Shown: piece after piece, positions 15,787 to 16,825 of the stretch
Layout: the number at the start of each line of letters is the position of its first letter
Numbering within the stretch: the stretch's first letter is position 1
Source: Porphyromonadaceae bacterium
Lineage (GTDB): Bacteria > Bacteroidota > Bacteroidia > Bacteroidales > Paludibacteraceae
Reading direction: 5' to 3'
DNA: 16,825 nucleotides
Assembly: GCA_905372605.1 (NCBI GenBank)
Contig: CAJPPQ010000012.1
Coordinates: 1 to 16,825, forward strand
Notes under the pieces: generated by a model
Databases searched by the model: none
Told to the model about the DNA's origin: nothing
What the model saw: the letters and a program-made list of their open reading frames with translations, nothing else
Translations under genes and position numbers: made by a program

Positions 15787-16413
15787 TTAGGCTATATATG
15801 TATTCTTGTTTGGATTATTTATGTCCTGTATATCTCCGCTGTTATATGCAGGTGTATCTACATTTTGTGTACCGATATTTATCTTGGGTGCTTTGCTCCC
15901 TCCACCGATACCAATCCCTTTGCCCGAATATCCACCCATAGCCGTAGCGGCGGCATTACCTATATTACTCGCAAGATTGGCATAATTTTGCATCGCCGCT
16001 CGCTGCAAATCTGCCTGCTGAGCATATATTCCCTGCCTACTTCTCTCGTATGCGTTCAATATACCATCTCTACGCAATGAGGCATTAGTTGCTATACGGC
16101 TATACATATTCTGCATAGCTTGTGCGTTCTGGTCTTTCATTATATTGGTAGCATCCAGTTCTCCCGTTATCTTACGTCTCGCTCGCTCCTGCTCTATACG
16201 AGCATTTGCCGCACGACGCATTTCCCCTATCAATGCCCTATTGTGAAATTGGTCGAGAGGGTTCTCGTTCAGCTGCCCCTCATAAAACTGCTTCTGTCTA
16301 TTTGCCTCCTTATCGAGAGCATCTCGGTGTTTTTTATTTGCTCTTGCTGTTAGTACGGCACTTGTTATCGCTCCTGCTGCCGCAATAGCTCCTAATATTA
16401 TTGGTATTGGCAT
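15787..16413 (-). CDS. Small internal virion protein, 208 aa (T7 gp14-like)
   Basis: Residues 3-21 form a hydrophobic Ile/Ala/Gly helix (ILGAIAAAGAITSAVLTA). Helical, Gln/Arg/Lys-rich sequence follows, with NKKHRDALDKEANRQKQFYE and NARIEQERARRKITGE, then a Gly-rich stretch (GGYSGKGIGIGGGSK) and a polar tail. A small protein with one N-terminal membrane helix, long basic coiled coil and Gly-rich end, placed directly before the larger internal proteins, resembles podoviral internal virion protein gp14 (about 196 aa in T7), which forms the outer-membrane pore of the ejection channel. The ATG is supported by an AGGAG sequence just upstream. It is the first gene of the probable three-gene operon after the intergenic motifs. 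The gp14 assignment rests on architecture and order, not on residue identity. Confidence 0.85.
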   Translation of the reverse strand: MPIPIILGAIAAAGAITSAVLTARANKKHRDALDKEANRQKQFYEGQLNENPLDQFHNRALIGEMRRAANARIEQERARRKITGELDATNIMKDQNAQAMQNMYSRIATNASLRRDGILNAYERSRQGIYAQQADLQRAAMQNYANLASNIGNAAATAMGGYSGKGIGIGGGSKAPKINIGTQNVDTPAYNSGDIQDINNPNKNTYIA

Positions 16414-16419
16414 ACTTAT

Positions 16420-16427
16420 ATCTCCTA
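16420..16427 (-). promoter_or_regulatory. Ribosome binding site of the 208-aa gene
   Basis: On the minus strand TAGGAGAT lies a few bases before the ATG at 16413 and follows an A-rich run. It supports that ATG as the start. Strong Shine-Dalgarno sites are unusual in Bacteroidetes, and the other two starts in the operon lack one, so this may mark a highly translated virion gene. Confidence 0.55.
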
Positions 16428-16440
16428 TTTTTTTTAAAGT

Positions 16441-16484
16441 AAACGCCCAAAAATATCCATATAATTCTGAATACTTGGGCGTTT
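16441..16484. terminator. Perfect 10-bp inverted repeat, possible terminator or operator
   Basis: The arms aaacgcccaa (16441-16450) and ttgggcgttt (16475-16484) are perfectly complementary, with a 24-base AT-rich loop. On the minus strand the right arm ends in TTT but is followed by ACTT, so the U-tract is weak. It could end transcription from the upstream gene, act as an operator, or be a leader RNA hairpin of the virion operon. Confidence 0.45.
16448..16455 (-). promoter_or_regulatory. Candidate Bacteroidetes -7 promoter element
   Basis: On the minus strand the sequence TATTTTTG is an exact match to the Bacteroidetes -7 consensus TAnnTTTG. It ends about 34 bases before the ATG of the 208-aa gene, a sensible leader length. 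No clear -33 TTG/TTTG partner is seen, and in AT-rich DNA such an eight-base match can occur by chance. Confidence 0.3.
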
Positions 16485-16534
16485 TATGTGCCTCCCGTTA
16501 TTTTAGGCGTTTTCTACACCATTTTAGGCGTTTT
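16473..16534. repeat. Three direct copies of a t(t/a)ggcgtttt motif
   Basis: Copies are attttaggcgtttt at 16500-16513 and again at 16521-16534, exactly 21 bases apart, and a variant acttgggcgtttta at 16473-16486. The 21-base step is two helical turns, so a protein could bind both on one face of the DNA. The variant copy is also one arm of the inverted repeat. These could be operator or phage-promoter elements. Confidence 0.55.
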
Positions 16535-16555
16535 GCGTAAGAATTTGGCTTCTTT

Positions 16556-16825
16556 TCAAATCCACCCCTTATATTTCTGATAGAACTGCTCCCAATACAA
16601 GTCCGACGGATTCGGCAGTGCAATTCCCAAGTCCGCAAGGGCAAACTGCTGTATACGGTCGAGATAGTACGTCATCTCTTTTGTGTCAAGTTTTGTCGTG
16701 CTTGCCGACATCTGCACATCTACCCCGAATACCTCCACTGTGCTAATGCCCAAATACCTCGCCTTAAAGTACTCGTGCAACCTCTCCTTATCTTCGCCTG
16801 TCTCGTCTTGCAGACATTTGAGCCA
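16556..16825 (-). CDS. Partial gene, C-terminal 89 residues, possibly NinB-like recombination protein
   Basis: The reading frame enters from the right edge and ends at TGA; a TTG at 16778-16780 is an internal codon and not the start, since the frame stays open to the edge (WLKCLQDETGEDKERL...). Visible landmarks are LHEYFKARYLG, SASTTKLDTKEMTYYLDRIQ and FALADLGIALPNPSDLYW. The 'STTKL.T.E...Y...I..FA...LGI.LP.P' ending resembles C-termini of phage recombination proteins related to NinB and of similar Bacteroidetes phage proteins. Only the end is visible, so the family call is tentative. It lies 142 bases upstream of the virion operon and on the same strand, so it may be the end of a different transcription unit. 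Confidence 0.7.
   Translation of the reverse strand, partial: WLKCLQDETGEDKERLHEYFKARYLGISTVEVFGVDVQMSASTTKLDTKEMTYYLDRIQQFALADLGIALPNPSDLYWEQFYQKYKGWI

Larger units (their letters stand above)
16414..16555 (-). promoter_or_regulatory. Intergenic control region before the virion operon
   Basis: This is the only sizeable non-coding stretch in the window. It contains three related ggcgtttt motifs in direct orientation, a perfect 10-bp inverted repeat, a possible Bacteroidetes -7 element and a purine-rich ribosome site just before the 208-aa gene. It separates a possibly recombination-related gene from virion genes, so a change in transcription unit here is plausible. Confidence 0.5.

Noticed and set aside
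16441..16534. CRISPR array suggested by repeated ggcgtttt motifs
   Set aside because: The repeats are only about 14 bases long, with 7 to 14 bases between copies, and number three; this does not fit a CRISPR array.
16556..16780. A complete 74-aa gene starting at the TTG at 16780
   Set aside because: The same frame stays open to the window edge with gene-like sequence before that codon, so the gene is partial and starts outside the window.

Overview
The window looks like the late, virion-protein region of a bacteriophage or prophage infecting Bacteroidales. The evidence is protein sequence: the large protein is assembled from 'polyvalent protein' domains typical of gut Bacteroidetes phages (ART-PolyVal, LPD3, ddrB-ParB-like, inorganic-pyrophosphatase-like, MuF_C-like, PBECR-like, LPD38-like). 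It also carries linker phrases common in that group, such as DIRYM and FKKWFGDWE. The DNA is moderately AT-rich, and an exact TAnnTTTG (Bacteroidetes -7) match lies upstream of the virion genes. No rRNA, tRNA, CRISPR array or insertion sequence was seen.

All convincing genes lie on the minus strand, so the window reads right to left. At the right edge is the end of a gene that may be NinB-like (16556-16825, cut by the window edge). An intergenic stretch of 142 bases follows, holding repeated ggcgtttt motifs, a perfect 10-bp inverted repeat and a possible promoter. Then come three tightly packed genes: a 208-aa protein with an N-terminal hydrophobic segment (15787-16413), a 384-aa protein with a charged coiled-coil stretch (14622-15776), and a single 4844-aa reading frame (50-14584). 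Gaps between these three are only 10 and 37 bases, which suggests one operon. Every long plus-strand reading frame is antisense to these genes and is read as a shadow.

The gene order (small membrane-anchored protein, mid-size coiled-coil protein, giant protein) resembles the gp14-gp15-gp16 internal virion (ejectosome) set of T7-like podoviruses. The inference is that the two small proteins help deliver the giant protein, or part of it, into the cell envelope or cytoplasm with the DNA. Its domains would then act early against the host.

Domain order in the giant protein, N to C: short N-terminal motif; Gly/Ala-rich hydrophobic region; acidic beta-rich region; two PBECR-like regions; ddrB-ParB-like domain and helical extension; inorganic-pyrophosphatase-like domain; MuF_C-like copy 1; cassette 1 (leader A, LPD3, ART); zincin metallopeptidase (HEFGH); cassette 2 (leader A, diverged LPD3, ART); acidic unassigned region; MuF_C-like copy 2; long helical region; LPD38-like hydrophobic C-terminal region; terminal coiled coil. 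The most striking feature is the duplicated cassette. Its leader and ART parts are identical in protein and nearly identical in DNA between copies, while the LPD3 core between them has diverged strongly. All domain names come from reading motifs by eye, without a profile search.
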